A stretch of DNA of 64,000 nucleotides. Origin: Raffaelea ambrosiae (taxonomy: Eukaryota; Ascomycota; Sordariomycetes; Ophiostomatales; Ophiostomataceae). Under the pieces are notes generated by a model. The model did not search any database and was not told the DNA's origin. It saw only the letters and a program-made list of their open reading frames with translations. The position numbers and the translations under genes were made by a program. This document shows, piece after piece, positions 20,698 to 32,723 of the stretch. Location: positions 496,001-560,000 of the forward strand of contig PCDI01000002.1 in the NCBI GenBank assembly GCA_002778195.1. Reading direction: 5' to 3'. How positions within the stretch are numbered: the first letter of the stretch is position 1; every line of letters begins with the position of its first letter.

Positions 20698-22209
20698 ATG
20701 GAAAAATGCAGCGACACCACTGCTAGCAGTGAAGAGCAGCCTTCTGTGCCTGCAACTCCCCCGTACACCTCCTTTACCAAGAGGCAACTCCGCCTTCTTC
20801 GTCTCTTACTCGGTCTAGCCGCCATTACATCGCCTCTGACAGCCACCATTTACTTCCCTCTCCTGCCGCTACTTCGCGAACACTTCCACACGTCAACGCA
20901 GGCCATCAACTTGACTCTCACCATCTACATTGTCTTTCAAGCCGTGTCGCCGCTGATATTCGGTCCATTGTCAGATTCTTATGGACGACGGCCCTGCTTT
21001 CTCTCTACTCTATTGCTCTACTTTCTCGCTAATGTCGGACTGGCCATCATTGCACTCTATCCACACTACGCCGCTCTTCTTGTCTTGCGCGCCATCCAAA
21101 GCCTCGGGGCCAGTGCCGCCTACAGCATTGCATTCGGCGTCGTGGCCGATGTAGCACAGCCCCGTGAGCGCGGCGCCATGCTGGGCCCGGTTGGCATGGC
21201 ATTGAACCTCGGCGCCTGTGTCGGTCCCGTTCTCGGAGGCGGCGTGGCCTATGCGCGGGCTGGTGGGAGTGGTCTCGTATGGGTGTTCTGGTCTCTCGTA
21301 GTCGTGGCCGCCGTCTTGCTGTTTGGTGTTGGTTTCCTCTTGCCCGAGACAGCTAGGTGTCAGGTGGGAAATGGAAGCGACGATTCCAAGTTCACATGGT
21401 GGCAGAAGAGCTGGCTGCATCTACTACAGAGACGAAACCACGCCAAAGATGAGCCTCTAACAACCCCAGCAGCCGCTTCACGCCCACCGTTTACATGGCT
21501 TCGCCTTTTGGACCCTCTCCGTATCATGTTCCACCGTCAAGCAGCCTTGACTCTTTGGGTCCACGGCTCGAACTACGTGGTTGACTACGTGCTCGTTGCC
21601 GCTGTTCCACAGATTTTCAGCGAGTTTTACAAGTTCAACGATCTTCAGCTTGGTCTCTCGTACCTGCCTCGTGGAGTAGGCATTATTGTGGGGAGTTATT
21701 TGACGGGCCGACTGATGGATCACAACTATCGCCGGGCGGAGAAGAGGACTTCACGACAATCATCTACAGACAGTCAAAGTGGGTTCAACAGGGCCTTTCC
21801 ATTTGAGCAGGCTCGCTCCCGCGGTGCTACACGCATATTGATAATCTCAACGACCACGACAATTGGCTATGGCTGGGCTGTGAAGCGACATGCCCACCCC
21901 GCTGTCCTGTTGGTGCTGCAATTCATCCAGGGCCTCTGGGGAACATGCTTTTACACGACATATTCCACTCTCTTGGTCGACGTATCCCCGGAAAGTCCAG
22001 CATCAGCATCTGCGGCTACAAGCATCATTCGCTGTGCTATGGCGTCCACCGGTGTGGCTATTCTGCAGCCCCTGCTCGAGAGAATCGGGTACGCTTGGTT
22101 TTTTACGGCTTTGGGGTTGTGGAATGGGACCTGTGCGGCCTTGGCAGTTGTACTGCTTCGATGGAAGGGACAGAAGTGGAGGTTGAAAACAGTAAATGCG
22201 TCTGAATAG
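20698..22209 (+). CDS. MFS multidrug transporter, DHA1 (QDR-like)
   Basis: A plasma-membrane proton antiporter of about 503 residues, encoded without introns. ATG 20698 (context ATCATCATGG) is preferred over 20668. The first helix begins after a cytosolic tail with SPLTATIYFPLLPLL. The loop motif FGPLSDSYGRRP (motif A) follows helix 2, and GPVLGGGVAYA is motif C of drug:H+ antiporters. There are about 12 hydrophobic segments with a central charged loop near residues 225-265. It sits between the NLR gene and a TPR fragment. Its substrate cannot be told from sequence. It could export toxic aromatics or a metabolite of the next gene group. Confidence 0.85.
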   Translation: MEKCSDTTASSEEQPSVPATPPYTSFTKRQLRLLRLLLGLAAITSPLTATIYFPLLPLLREHFHTSTQAINLTLTIYIVFQAVSPLIFGPLSDSYGRRPCFLSTLLLYFLANVGLAIIALYPHYAALLVLRAIQSLGASAAYSIAFGVVADVAQPRERGAMLGPVGMALNLGACVGPVLGGGVAYARAGGSGLVWVFWSLVVVAAVLLFGVGFLLPETARCQVGNGSDDSKFTWWQKSWLHLLQRRNHAKDEPLTTPAAASRPPFTWLRLLDPLRIMFHRQAALTLWVHGSNYVVDYVLVAAVPQIFSEFYKFNDLQLGLSYLPRGVGIIVGSYLTGRLMDHNYRRAEKRTSRQSSTDSQSGFNRAFPFEQARSRGATRILIISTTTTIGYGWAVKRHAHPAVLLVLQFIQGLWGTCFYTTYSTLLVDVSPESPASASAATSIIRCAMASTGVAILQPLLERIGYAWFFTALGLWNGTCAALAVVLLRWKGQKWRLKTVNASE

Positions 22210-22316
22210 CAGATTGATATTCTTTAGTACCAAGTCTGTACTTGTAAGTTTTCTCAGAGATGCAGTAAGTTTCACCGAACCCAGCGTCGTCTTCTCCGTC
22301 TCTTCCGGGACAAAAG

Positions 22317-22964
22317 GGCCCGAATCTCAAAGAAACAATTGATGTATTGGAGCTATGGACAGCCATGCAGGAGACAACACGGGCAGAAGATGACGCAGAA
22401 CTACTCGAACTACTCCTGTCACAGACCAGACTCGCTCTGGCACACAGTTTGGATGCACGGACGTCCGATGCTATAGCTCTGCTCGTTCACGTCTCGTCTA
22501 TTGTGCAGGCAACTCGAGAAGAGGACGACATTTTTCGGCTACATGTGGGATTCGAGCTCGCTGCTGCATACCGGTTCGACGGCCAGCATGACAAAGCTGT
22601 TGCAATACTCGAAAATATCGGGACGACGCACAAAGAAATACTCCCAGAACGCAACCACCAACGTCTAATTTCTCAAATGGATCTTGCAACCTCATACGCA
22701 GCTCTGACATGCTACTCCGACGCCAGGAATCTGTCGGAGTACGTCATGGCCGTGATGAGAGAAGCGTACCCACCAAATCACCCGCATCGTCTACTGGCAG
22801 CAAAAAAACTCATGGATCTCTACGGTGACATGGGAGAAACGCAGAAGCAAGTAGCTTTTTCTGTTGAATTCATAACGGGCAGGTGGGCGAACTGGCGGGA
22901 CAGACGGCAAATGGCGCGTTTAGCTGGGCGTACTGGCTGGGATTGGTCCTTAGCACATATTTAA
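22317..22964 (+). pseudogene. TPR-repeat fragment, possible NLR C-terminus remnant
   Basis: An open frame of about 215 residues, beginning before any ATG (first ATG at 22365). It is helical with paired TPR-like helices (LHVGFELAAAYRFDGQHDKAVAILE, then QMDLATSYAALTCYSDARNLSEYV and HPHRLLAAKKLMDLYGDMGE). The GPNLKETIDVLELWTAM start and 40-residue spacing resemble the TPR tail of fungal NB-ARC/NACHT-TPR proteins. No nucleotide-binding domain lies upstream, because the exporter gene occupies that space. A relic or a small standalone TPR protein are both possible. Confidence 0.45.
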
Positions 22965-23279
22965 TTTAAATTAGACTTGAGAATGCATCATTTTGCCAAC
23001 TCCACAATCCACTACACACTAGAGTGCGGAGAGAGAACGCACCTTCAATGTCCATGTTCACGAGGCGGGGGAACCAGCCTGTCTCCGTGGTTCGGACCAG
23101 CCATGGTTCCCCTCGGGTCGGAGTACCTTTACGACACTTCCCCGCAGGAAAGCCTTATGACAGGGGTCTTTCCGCCGGCCAGTACTTAAAGTTGGATATC
23201 CTTCTCAAACAATTGCAATAATAACACCCGGGATTTCGGTTTACAGTTTGAGTATCATTTCCTTGACTCATCAGACATC
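22965..23279. other. Intergenic, SDR promoter
   Basis: A 315-bp spacer upstream of the dehydrogenase; no clear regulatory motif was established. Confidence 0.3.
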
Positions 23280-24399
23280 ATGCCCACAAAGGTCATTGTC
23301 AACCCCGAGCTGCTAGCCAAAGCGTCGGGCAAGACGGTTCTGATCACAGGTGCAGCCAACGGAATCGGGGCGGCGACAGCTGCTCTGTACAGCAAGCACG
23401 GTGCCAATGTCGTTATTGCCGACCTCCCCTTTGCCCGGGCATCAGCCGAAGCCCTCATCTCGACGTTGGCTCACCCTGATAGGGCCATCTTTGCGCCGGT
23501 CGACATTTTGCAATGGTCCCAGATGCTCAACCTCTTCCAGAAAGCCGAAGAGAAGTTTGGCAAGATAGACATTGTCGTAGCCAATGCCGGCATCATGGAA
23601 ACATCGCCGGTCTTGGAGTTGGGTGTGGACGGCAACGGCGACCTGCTCGAAAGCCACGAGGCGTTCAAAGTGATTGACGTCAACCTCAAGGGAACGTTGA
23701 ACAGTAAGTGCCTCCAATATACCTCGGAAAAGCGAAAACAATAAGACGTAAAGAACACACGGAATCAACTGAAACAAGCACCTCGATGCATTTCGTTCTC
23801 CGTTCTATTTTCTTTGGTTGGTTCAGAGTGCAACAATGTCATACAGCCACTGACATATTGACATCCCAGCTCTTCGGTTGGCTTTGCACCACATGGGCAA
23901 GACTGGCGGCGGTTCTGTCGTTCTCCTTGCCTCCACGTCTGGCTATTTCGGCGGAACCGGTGTAGTTGCCTACATCGCCTCGAAGCACGGCGTCGTTGGC
24001 TTGCTTCGCTCGAGTCAATCCGCCGCAGTCAAAAACGGCGTGCGCGTGAATGCTATTGCGCCTTTCTTCACGCCCACACACATCACCGCATCCTATGCAG
24101 CTGCTTGGAAAGAAGCTGGTCTGGAAGCCAACACTCCCGAGAATGTTGGCACGATTGTGATGCAGACCTCGTTGGAAGACAAGACGGGGACCTGCACTTT
24201 GGTACGTTGGCACTATGTGAATCATTTGCAGAATCGAGACTAATTACGGCAGGCTTGTGGACGTCTGTTACGAGAAATAGAGGGATCTCGGGCAGAACTC
24301 GTGCCCGCATGGATGGGAGAAGACGTCCGCGATCTCATGGGCAAGGCCGGGAAACTGTTTGCTGAGCTGGGCGGTTACCCGCTTCCAAAACCAAAATAG
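23280..24399 (+). CDS. Short-chain dehydrogenase/reductase
   Basis: A classical SDR of 300 residues in three exons: 23280-23703, 23870-24201 and 24253-24399. Introns are 166 and 51 nt, GT-AG. The cofactor motif TGAANGIG (about residues 22-29) and NAG (VANAGIM) are present. Active-site Tyr about 176 and Lys about 180 are in AYIASK, with a Ser-rich strand VVLLASTSGYFGG before them. The C-terminus after the second intron reads ACGRLLREIEGSRAELVPAW. The layout resembles 15-hydroxyprostaglandin-dehydrogenase-like SDRs acting on secondary alcohols. It converges on the linalool-dehydratase/isomerase-like gene, only 100 bp from its stop. Confidence 0.9.
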
Positions 24400-24499
24400 A
24401 GACATGGAAACATTCCCGGAATACAAATGGGAAATAGATGCGCTACTTTCAGCTGGAGAGTCATATTACGTGCAACTATGTTGGACTCGCAGAACAGCT

Positions 24500-26242
24500 T
24501 TACTCTTTGACAACGACAAGATCAACCTCGGTTCCATCGACCAGGACAGGAAATTCGATACTCCCACCTGCCTCGACGCCCTCTGACAGTTCTTCATTGC
24601 CGTTTCTGTACACCTTCCACACACCACCGGCCAAGTTTCTAAACACCAGTTGCGCCTTCTTTTGGCTTCCATCCCATGTCACCATCGTGGCCACCAGACA
24701 AGAGTGTTGCTCGTCCCATGTTCCACGCAGGAAATCAATGCCATCGGCCAGGTTCACGCCATCAATCCATGGCCGAGACTTGAGAGTCTCGGCTGTCCAC
24801 GGCGTCTCGTACATCTTCTTTTGTCCGTCTTTGACATTCAGACGGGCATAGCCGATGGCAGCATTGCCGCTGTATGGGTCCATGTGTGTCCAGTTCAGGT
24901 CCTTGTCCATCTTTTCGTCGTTGCGCTCATAGTAGAGGCCACCATTCTCCCATGTCTGGTATAAGCGCTCGTCGGCGTATTTCAGCAGGCCATTCAGCTC
25001 CTCGGACTTGCCCATCTCAGAGAGCCACTGCACAATGTAACCAAACTGGGGCTTGGTGAGCTTCGACAAAATTGAGCCGGAAGTTGGCTTGTCTTTTGCC
25101 TCGTTTCTGGCAATTTCCTTGGCCTTGTCCAGTGTGCTTTCTGCCGTGGCTGGAGCGCCCTTCTCCGCAACAAGACTTCGGAAAGCTCTTCCCACAGTGA
25201 CGGGATTCAGTCTCACGCCACTCTTCTCTGTGTTGGTGATGTAGCCGATTGACATCCCGTCGTAACGGGAGTGGACGTAGTCCGAGTTCCACGAGTTCAT
25301 AAACGCAGCGCCCCATGCCGTAAACGCGGCATCGAAGTCCATGAGCAACGAGTTCTGTCGTTCCATCCAGGCCGAGTAGAAAAGACCATTCGGTCCCGCG
25401 AATCCACCCTTCTTATCCCAGGCAGCCATGTACTTCTTCAACAACTCGTCGACCTCCTTTGTATTGTGACGAACGTCATTGTATCGAATACCAATAATCT
25501 GCGTCCATGAGCGTCAGCAGCTGCACAGGTGGGACGCACTCCTTTGTATACTCACCGGAAACTGGTTGCAGACGACAAAGACCATGTTTGGCTCACAGCA
25601 CACGCCCATGTAGTCGGTACGCTCCATCTCGCGCAAGATGGCGTCTTGCAGCGTTCGCGTGCTGTAGGAAAACGTCTCGTCCCCCATGCCCCAAAACAGA
25701 GGCGACCACTCAAACTTGATGGCCCCGTCGCGCTCAAACTCGTCGTCGTCGTAGAGCATGGCATACATGCTCACCATCAGCAGAAGGTGCCCAGAATACA
25801 TGATGTTTTCGCGGACAACGGGGTCGGCCCAGGGCGTGCGAAGCTCCGTGAGGTGCGGGTCAATTCGCTTTCCGCTCATGCTGGTGTTGAACCAGTATCC
25901 CCACACCTCTCGGCGGAGCATTTTGTGGATGAGCTGGCGGTGAAGAGTCTTGAAGACGCTGCGCAAGGCCGGCATGTGGTGATAGTGTGCCGCGCCGACG
26001 GCGTAGGCCATGGTGGCCAGCTGGTATCGGTAGGCATCGACGAATTCCTGCATGGCCTCCAGCGCACCCATGTGACTCCATTCGCCATCTTTCTGAGAGA
26101 CGAGGTTGTGAATGTGACGGATATGCCCAGCCTGCTCCCTGCTGAGTTTGGGGTAGTTTTCGACAAACATTGTCGATAGTTTCAATTGCGCTGCCTCTTC
26201 GGCCTCTGCGGGAGGCACTGTCGTCGTCAAGGTTGCCGCCAT
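24500..26242 (-). CDS. Linalool dehydratase/isomerase (LDI)-family protein
   Basis: A protein of 561 residues in two exons (complement 25556-26242 and 24500-25498; 57-nt intron GTGAGT...GACGCAG joining CNQFP|IIGIRYNDVR). Landmarks are YHHMPALRSVFKTLHRQL, LTELRTPWADPVVRENIMYSGHL, EWSPLFWGMGDETFSYS and CCEPNMVFVVCNQFP. These match my memory of the LDI fold, an alpha/alpha-barrel first known from bacterial linalool/myrcene conversion and also present as uncharacterised fungal homologues. No signal peptide is evident. The Cys pair in VCCEPNMVF and the acidic residues around YDDDEFERDG are candidate active-site residues. Function in fungi, including hydration/dehydration of an allylic alcohol, is inference. 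Confidence 0.78.
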
Positions 26243-26971
26243 GTTTTATTTCTTTGTCTTTGTCACGGAGGAAACGTAAAAACAGTCGGAAATTTCTCGC
26301 AGCCAGGAGATAACAAGTGCTTCACAATCGCCTGTATTTAATCAAGCCAGCGGACCGTCTGCCTTTCCGATGACTACGACAAATACGGCGAAAGTGTTTC
26401 CATCTGTTGAGTGGGCGGAGTTTCGGAATCATGTGGCACAGCACATCTTTGCGAAAGTTGTGATCGACCACGAACATTTTCTCTCGGTCGAGGTGACTGT
26501 AAGCTGACTCGGATGGACACACAGTGCCACAGATGTTTCCCGACGGGGACCACTCTTCTATATATGTGGAACTCTCGCAGGACTCGGGGCGGATCAAACT
26601 GGGGCCACATTGTCTACCACAAGGGTCAAAACGAGAATGCGCTGCTTCTTCTCGCTAAATACACTCCGCCCCGCGACTCTATCTTCAGGGTTTGACTTGG
26701 ACCGTGGCGGGTTAGGTCATACACTAAGCCTATTTGAGTATCTGAAAACCAGAGAAACAGGTCTGCCACTTGAACCGCGGAAATGCTTCTGAATACACCC
26801 ACGGGCGCAATCCGTACCAGACTAGGTTACAAGTGCCTGGTCCCTACTTCTCATGTTCTCCGGCTGCTCGTTTACCAGGGGACTTCTTTCTCCGACAGTT
26901 TGCCAAGATAATATATTTCCGCCTGACTTCTCTTCGTAACCGCTCGATACGCAAGCTCAACTCACCCCAGG
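26243..26971. other. Intergenic divergent region
   Basis: This lies between the LDI-like gene and the FAH relic. No coding or repeat features were recognised. Confidence 0.35.
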
Positions 26972-27530
26972 ATGGGGTTCTATAAGCTTGTGCACTTCGA
27001 GGAGGGTGGTGCCACCAAACACGGCGAGCTGAATCTTGACTACCAAAATAGACATAAGGTTGAAGGACTAAGCCGAAGCCGTGCCTGGGGTTTCACTGCC
27101 ACGGGCCAGACACCCACAGTGTCAAAGGTAATAAGCAGTGTGGGAAGAACATTTTCCACATAGTTTTCTTGTTTACTGGTATTAATTGCATGCAGCTTCT
27201 GCGCCCTGTCGAGCACGCATGGGCCTGAACTACAAGAAGCACGCGGCTGGAGCCAAAGTAAGCTTACACAACAGCCCTCTTGCAAACGTAACGACGGGCA
27301 AGCTGCTCATTATGACTCATTTGTCTCCTTGGTTGGAAGTGTCCAAGTACGCTGCCATATTCACGTCCACCCCGACGCGCGGCCCTTCCCGACTACGAAG
27401 GCGGACCGTGTCAGCCAGAAACTTGCAGCTTCCCGGAGCCTCCGGTGAACACGCCAGTGAGAATCCAAACTCGACACGGGCCAAATGCGCACACGTGAAA
27501 TTCACGAACGACTTGGCCGTTGGAGGCTGA
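26972..27530 (+). pseudogene. Decayed fumarylacetoacetate-hydrolase-family gene
   Basis: The first exon is still readable: MGFYKLVHFEEGG, then TATGQTPTVSK (26972-27127). A well-formed 68-nt intron follows (27128-27195, GTAATA...GCATGCAG). The second exon starts LLRPVEHA but hits TGA at once. Later pieces of the FAH fold appear in different frames: GLNYKKHAAGAK, then HIHVHPDARPF (27356-27388), PDYEGG (about 27388-27405) and VSARNLQL (from 27408). Small deletions and frameshifts separate them, and the C-terminal half is gone. FAH-family hydrolases cleave 2,4-dioxo acids at the end of aromatic ring-cleavage pathways. This suggests the neighbouring oxygenase group once included such a step. Confidence 0.7.
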
Positions 27531-28636
27531 GATGAACCCTCTCTAGGGCTGCCTGGCAGCGGGTTGTTCGTCTTGTCCCCTTCAGTGTTTTCTCAGGACA
27601 TCCCCGAGCGCACCCGGTTCATCCAGCTTCAGACGCTCTGAAATGCAGTCGGTATTGAGCAAACCAACCAGAATTCCATGAACGCGTATGCCCTTACCCA
27701 GCCTGACCTGGTCGAGTTGTCGTTTTTGGCCTTCCCTCCCGACAATCTTGCCAAAGTCTGGTGTCTCTCGCTTCGTGGGAAGTGTGCAAGAACCGCCAGT
27801 CTTCTGACACGATCCACATACTGGCTGGCACATGTCGCCTGTGTTGTGTGTTGTGAGTCAGTGTTGAGCCTATGGATGGTTCTATTTTTTGCGGCGGATA
27901 ATCAAAGGACGCGAACATTATCTTTTCTTGTTTCACGGGCCCAGGGATCGGTGAATAGGCTCTCGGAACAAAGGCAAATTGGTGCTAACAAACAAGAGCA
28001 TGTCCCACATTTGACACTCTAAGCAAGGTGTCCTTTGACAGCCACCTAAAACCTTGAATTATCGCTCTGCTTCAGCTAGATGGACAGTTGTGCCGCTTCC
28101 TGGGCAGCTGGGGTGGCCTCCATGCTTGCCAGTTCAGATGCTGCCCAGGTAGAATTCCTGTTTTCGTCGCTACCCAACTTCTCCAGATTGTGGGGCTGTT
28201 AGTCCGCTGTGCGAGCCGCATCAAGCAGCAAAAAATACAGGAAACGGGGACAAAAAGACAAAATGCCGCAGTAGGGCCTTCTAGAGTGGACTCTCCAGGT
28301 TGCCATTGGATTTACATAAGCGGCCGTTCGTTCTTCACTGACGTGGCGACCTCAGAGCGTCCTCCGCGTCAGCACCCCCGCAGAGCTGATTTGTGATAGC
28401 GTCTCGTCTCGAACGTCCCCTTGTTGGTGGAGACGAAGAGCCGCGGGATTTCGAGGCACTTCTCTACGGCCACCTGCGGGGGCGGCTCGATTTGTGTCTC
28501 AAGCAACTGCGGGTCCCCTTTCTCATACAAAGGTCGAAGAAAGGACGCCTTGCTTCGTTCTTGCCTGTTCTTGCCTGTTCTAGGAATATTGCTGTCCATC
28601 CTTCCCAGCCAATAGGTACAGACGAATTACGACATC
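27531..28636. other. Intergenic, nothing secure
   Basis: A 1.1-kb stretch upstream of the phenol-hydroxylase-like gene. A short tandem repeat of GTTCTTGCCT units lies near 28558-28583. No protein remnant could be assigned. Confidence 0.35.
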
Positions 28637-30769
28637 ATGGTAAGACGCGCCCAGCCAGTTGGTTGTGCCAAAGGACCATGTCGATTGGCAAAGTCTGGCC
28701 TTCCGAGTCTCTCGTGCTAAAGCTCCTCTCCCAGGTTACTGAGCACAAGAGCCCCGTTCTGGTTGTCGGGGCCGGTCCTTCGGGACTGATCCTGTCACTG
28801 CAATTGGCGCGTCATGGCGTCCGCTCCATGCTTGTGGAGCGCAACCTAGACACGACCAAGTGGCCCAAGATGGACTTGACCAACTGCCGAAGCATGGAGC
28901 TCTTTAACAGGTTGGGCATTTCCCAAGGGCTAAGAGAGCAGGGTAAGCAATTATCGGCCGTGGGCATTTCCTTTGGTTTTTGAATAGTTCCCATTCTAAT
29001 GCACAGCAGGTGTCACCCAAGACTACTCCTTCAATGTGCTGCTAAGTTCCGGGCTTTCCGAAGGTGGCCAGGTCATAGGGAAATGGGTATGTGTCGAAGC
29101 TGCTCTGACGAGCGGAGAATCCCGTTTTTGCAGCTAATACTGACGGTCCCGGACCATGGCCAGAGCCTGGCCTCGCCGAACAACTGGAGGGAGAAAATCA
29201 AGACACAGAACGACGGCTCCATGCCTCGAGAACCATACCAGCGATGCTCGCAGGCCATCTTTGAGGCCTGGCTGAAGCCTCGCATCCAGGCCGAGTCACT
29301 GATTGACTCGCACTTTGGGCTGAAATTTGAGACACTGGTTGAGACTGCCGAAGGCGTGGAGTCGACGCTGACGGACGTCCAGACTGGCGAAACCCACAGG
29401 GTGCTGAGCCAGTATGTTGTTGGCTGTGATGGCGGAGGCAGTCGAGTGCGCAAGACCCTGGGCATTGACTTGATTGGTGGTCCAGCGTAGGTGTGCCCCC
29501 CAAACGTTTCACTGGATTTCCCCCACTGGTTTGTTGAAACCCGCTAACCTGTCCAACCACAGCCCATTGGCCATGTTCCTGGTACACTTCAAGTCGAGCG
29601 ACCTGGCTGCTCTACGCAAACAAGGCCAGTTCTGGCACATCTTCTTCACTAACGGAAGCGCCATCATAGCGCAGGACGAGGTTGACACCTGGACAGCCCA
29701 CCTGCCCATCAGTCTCGACACGGACTGGAAGGCACTGGACCCCGAAGAGTCGGTATACAAAGCGCTGGGCGGCTCGCTGGCGCCGTTCAAATTCAACATC
29801 GACAAAGTCCTTTTGTCCAGTGTTTGGCGGCCCAGCATTTGCATCGCAGAAGCGTACACGTCTGGCAGCAACCGCGTCTTCCTCTCGGGCGATTCGGCCC
29901 ACCAAAATATCCCCACGGGTGGCTATGGCATGAACACGGCCGTCGGCGACAGTGTTGACCTGGGCTGGAAGCTGGCCGCCGTCATCAGGGGATGGGGCGG
30001 CGAGGAGCTTCTGGCCGCCTACGAGACGGAGCGCAAGCCGGTGGCAGTCAGAAACATCGAGCGTTCTGGGGTGCACTGGGGCATTCATGCGACCTGCGTG
30101 GCATGGACGACGACTGCGGGAGCCGATGTGCTCACGGCCCAGACCGGCGAAGGTGATGCTCTTCGGGAGAAGATCAGGGAGTACTTCGTCACCCATGATG
30201 GAGAAAACACCGACCACGGAATCGAGATGGGATACCGATACAACGGCTCACCCGTTGTCGTCTGGGGCGAAGACGACAAGTCCGAGCCAGAATGGAACGA
30301 GAAGGGCTACATCCCGTCCACCTGGCCAGGCGCGCGCCCTCCCCACGTTTTCCTGTCCGACGGAAAGACGAGCATCTTTGACCTGTTTGGACCCGCGTTC
30401 ACCATTGTCGATTTCACGGCGACTGGCGCCTGGGCGCACGAATTGGCCCAAGCCGCAGAGGCTCTCGGCATTCCCATCAAGAAGGTACACCTGCCCAACG
30501 AGGCACATGCGCGCAAGATCTGGGAAAGGGACGCCGTGCTCCTGCGGCCAGACGACCACGTTGCATGGCGACTGCCGCTGGATGGCGCGTCCAAAGTAGA
30601 CGTGGCTCAAGTTCTCAAGACCGTGAGTGGGCATGTGAAGGCTGCTGCGGGAGGAGGCAAGAAGCACGAGGACGCTGGGTTCGAGGTCATCAAGGAGAAG
30701 GGATTCACAGGAACAGTGGGCAACGTCGACCAGAGCTCAGTGAAGCACTTGGCAGAGTTCCAGAAGTGA
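28637..30769 (+). CDS. FAD-dependent monooxygenase, phenol 2-monooxygenase-like
   Basis: A flavoprotein hydroxylase of about 605 residues. Proposed exons are 28637-28639 (ATG only), 28735-28942, 29010-29086, 29164-29486 and 29563-30769. The first intron is GTAAGA...GTGCTAAAGCTCCTCTCCCAG. If it is not used, ATG 28678 gives a 19-residue longer N-terminus. The third intron could also end at 29133; 29163 is preferred because it gives KW|SLASPNNWREKIK, as in relatives. The FAD motif VVGAGPSGLILSLQLARHG, the DG-type motif VGCDGGGSRVRK and SGDSAHQNIPTGGYGMNTAVGDSVDLGWKLAA are intact. The C-terminal third fits the thioredoxin-like dimerisation domain of the PheA/TfdB group. The substrate is likely a phenolic ring; its neighbours are an SDR, an LDI-like protein and a dead FAH gene. 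Confidence 0.85.
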
Positions 30770-32723
30770 CATGCCTAGCGGACTGAGACTGTTGAAATTT
30801 TGAATTGCAATCGGACACCACTCGCGTTGGACAATGTGAAGCTTCAGTCTCATTCTCACCTTCTCCACAGTGCCAATCAATGCCTTCAGCCGATGGATTT
30901 CCACCGTTTGGCAACTGTGCACCTGGCATAGCCTTTGCTTTGTCAATTCGTGTCAAAGCTTCGTAGGGCTTTGTAACTGAAATTTGCCTACCGCATGCAT
31001 CACCCTCATACGTTTTGAATGTCACAACAGCTTCTGTGCCCAATCTAGTTGTAGCGCTGGAATTGCTCTTCCGCCCTGCTGGGGCTGGTCGGCCGGCCAG
31101 AGTGCGGAGAAAGCTGACAGTTGAACCAGCGCTTCAGGTCGTCTCCTTGTCTAATGTCAGGGGCCGTTTTAGGGGGGAACACTCGGCCCCGCTGATTCTT
31201 TCGCTCATACAGCAGAGCTAAATAAAACGGTGGCCTTCTGTCGCTATCGTGTCTTCCAGTTTCACTCCTAGGTCCTCGTTCAGAGGATTTCTTGAAATGT
31301 CGGTGTACGTTTAACTTTTCTCTTGTTTTGTCGAACTGAACGTGGTTTTCTGTACGGTAGTATCTACACCACAGAGTGTTAGCGGTAGGTGGTGTTCCAG
31401 AAAGTCGGATATACCGTAGCCTTCGATTTATGAAGGTTATGCCTAATTCGCGGTAGGGAAAACAATAGCCAACAGGTCACGGCAGATAGCGCGTTCGAAA
31501 CGACTCTTAATAAAGGAAACAGCCCCAAACGCAATATTTGCGGGGAAGTCAACAAAGCGTCCCTAGCTGACCGCCTAATGCAGGATTCCTGTGTTGTTCG
31601 CCGTGCTTGTTCCTGGGAAAGGTAACTTGAATGGTTTTGATACACAGCGACATGAAAATGCGTGACCAGAGCCCTGTTTCCGGAAGAGAGAATATAACAA
31701 TCTTATTTCTTCTACTTTGGGTTATTTTTCTAATTACATGTTTTAATTTAAGTTTGTTTTGATTTTTGTAAAGTTATCTTGTGTTTTGTAGATACATAAA
31801 TTATCATCTAACTTCCATTACACTTCATTCCTCCACACACACAAGGAAAAAAAAAAAAAAAAACTATAGATACACTCTTCAGCATATAGAAAGCTTTAAC
31901 TTTTTAAAATATCTCACAATTCAGCGGGGAAATCGGTCATTCTAGTCCGGAGGTGACGAGTCACAAATCCTAGGCAGCTTTGAAGACGGGCGATGATGAC
32001 TAGTGTGGTTGAAACAGTTTACTTTTCCCATACTTTGGTTCTTTCTTTTCCTGGGGTTGAATTTCTCCTCCCCCCTCGATTCTTCTCCCTCTTCTGTACT
32101 TTTTTTCTTAAATGAGTTTTCTCGTCTCAAATTACTTTTAACCAAATTTACCTGGATTGTAATTTATGATTGTATTTTACTTGTAAAGAGAAAGCGTGGA
32201 CAAGCAGCAATACCAACAAACTTCTGACAGTCAGTACGCTCTTCACATGCTCTTATTGTATTGCTTATTACAAATCAAAATTTGCCCGCGCATGCGTTGC
32301 ATAACCCACCCTTCGTTGTACAGCAGGGTATATGTTTGTGTTTGCAGGTCTATTGAGGAGGATTCACAGTAAATTGAAGCCAAAAATCTTGGTAAATAAA
32401 AAAAAGAATGGACGCAGAAACTCAGGACGTGAGTCGCAAAGTTTAATCAAAATTTATCTGGGTGAAAAGGCCATGAAAAGCAAGACATAAGACTACTAAG
32501 CCATGGAAGACGAAATATTTTTGGCGAATTTGCACATGGCCTTTCCCATCCGGTGGGCTTTTTGAGATCACAACCTCTAATAGACAGACACTCTGTGGCG
32601 TAGTGGCAATATTTCCCAGTATAGGCGAGATTGTCAGACTTTCTCTGTTCATATTGCCATGCATGGGCATCGGCACTAGAGCAGTTATCTGGAAACGAGA
32701 GATAGAGCTTGCTGGTTTTGGTT
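30770..32723. other. Gene-poor AT-rich spacer
   Basis: A stretch of about 1.95 kb, clearly AT-rich from roughly 31690 to 32430, with a 17-A run at 31847-31863. No open frame has protein character, and no transposon terminal repeats were seen. Old repeat decay is possible but not shown. Confidence 0.4.

Noticed and set aside
23280..30769. Secondary-metabolite cluster with a core synthase
   Set aside because: No PKS, NRPS, terpene synthase or prenyltransferase was found. The group is annotated as tailoring or catabolic enzymes only.
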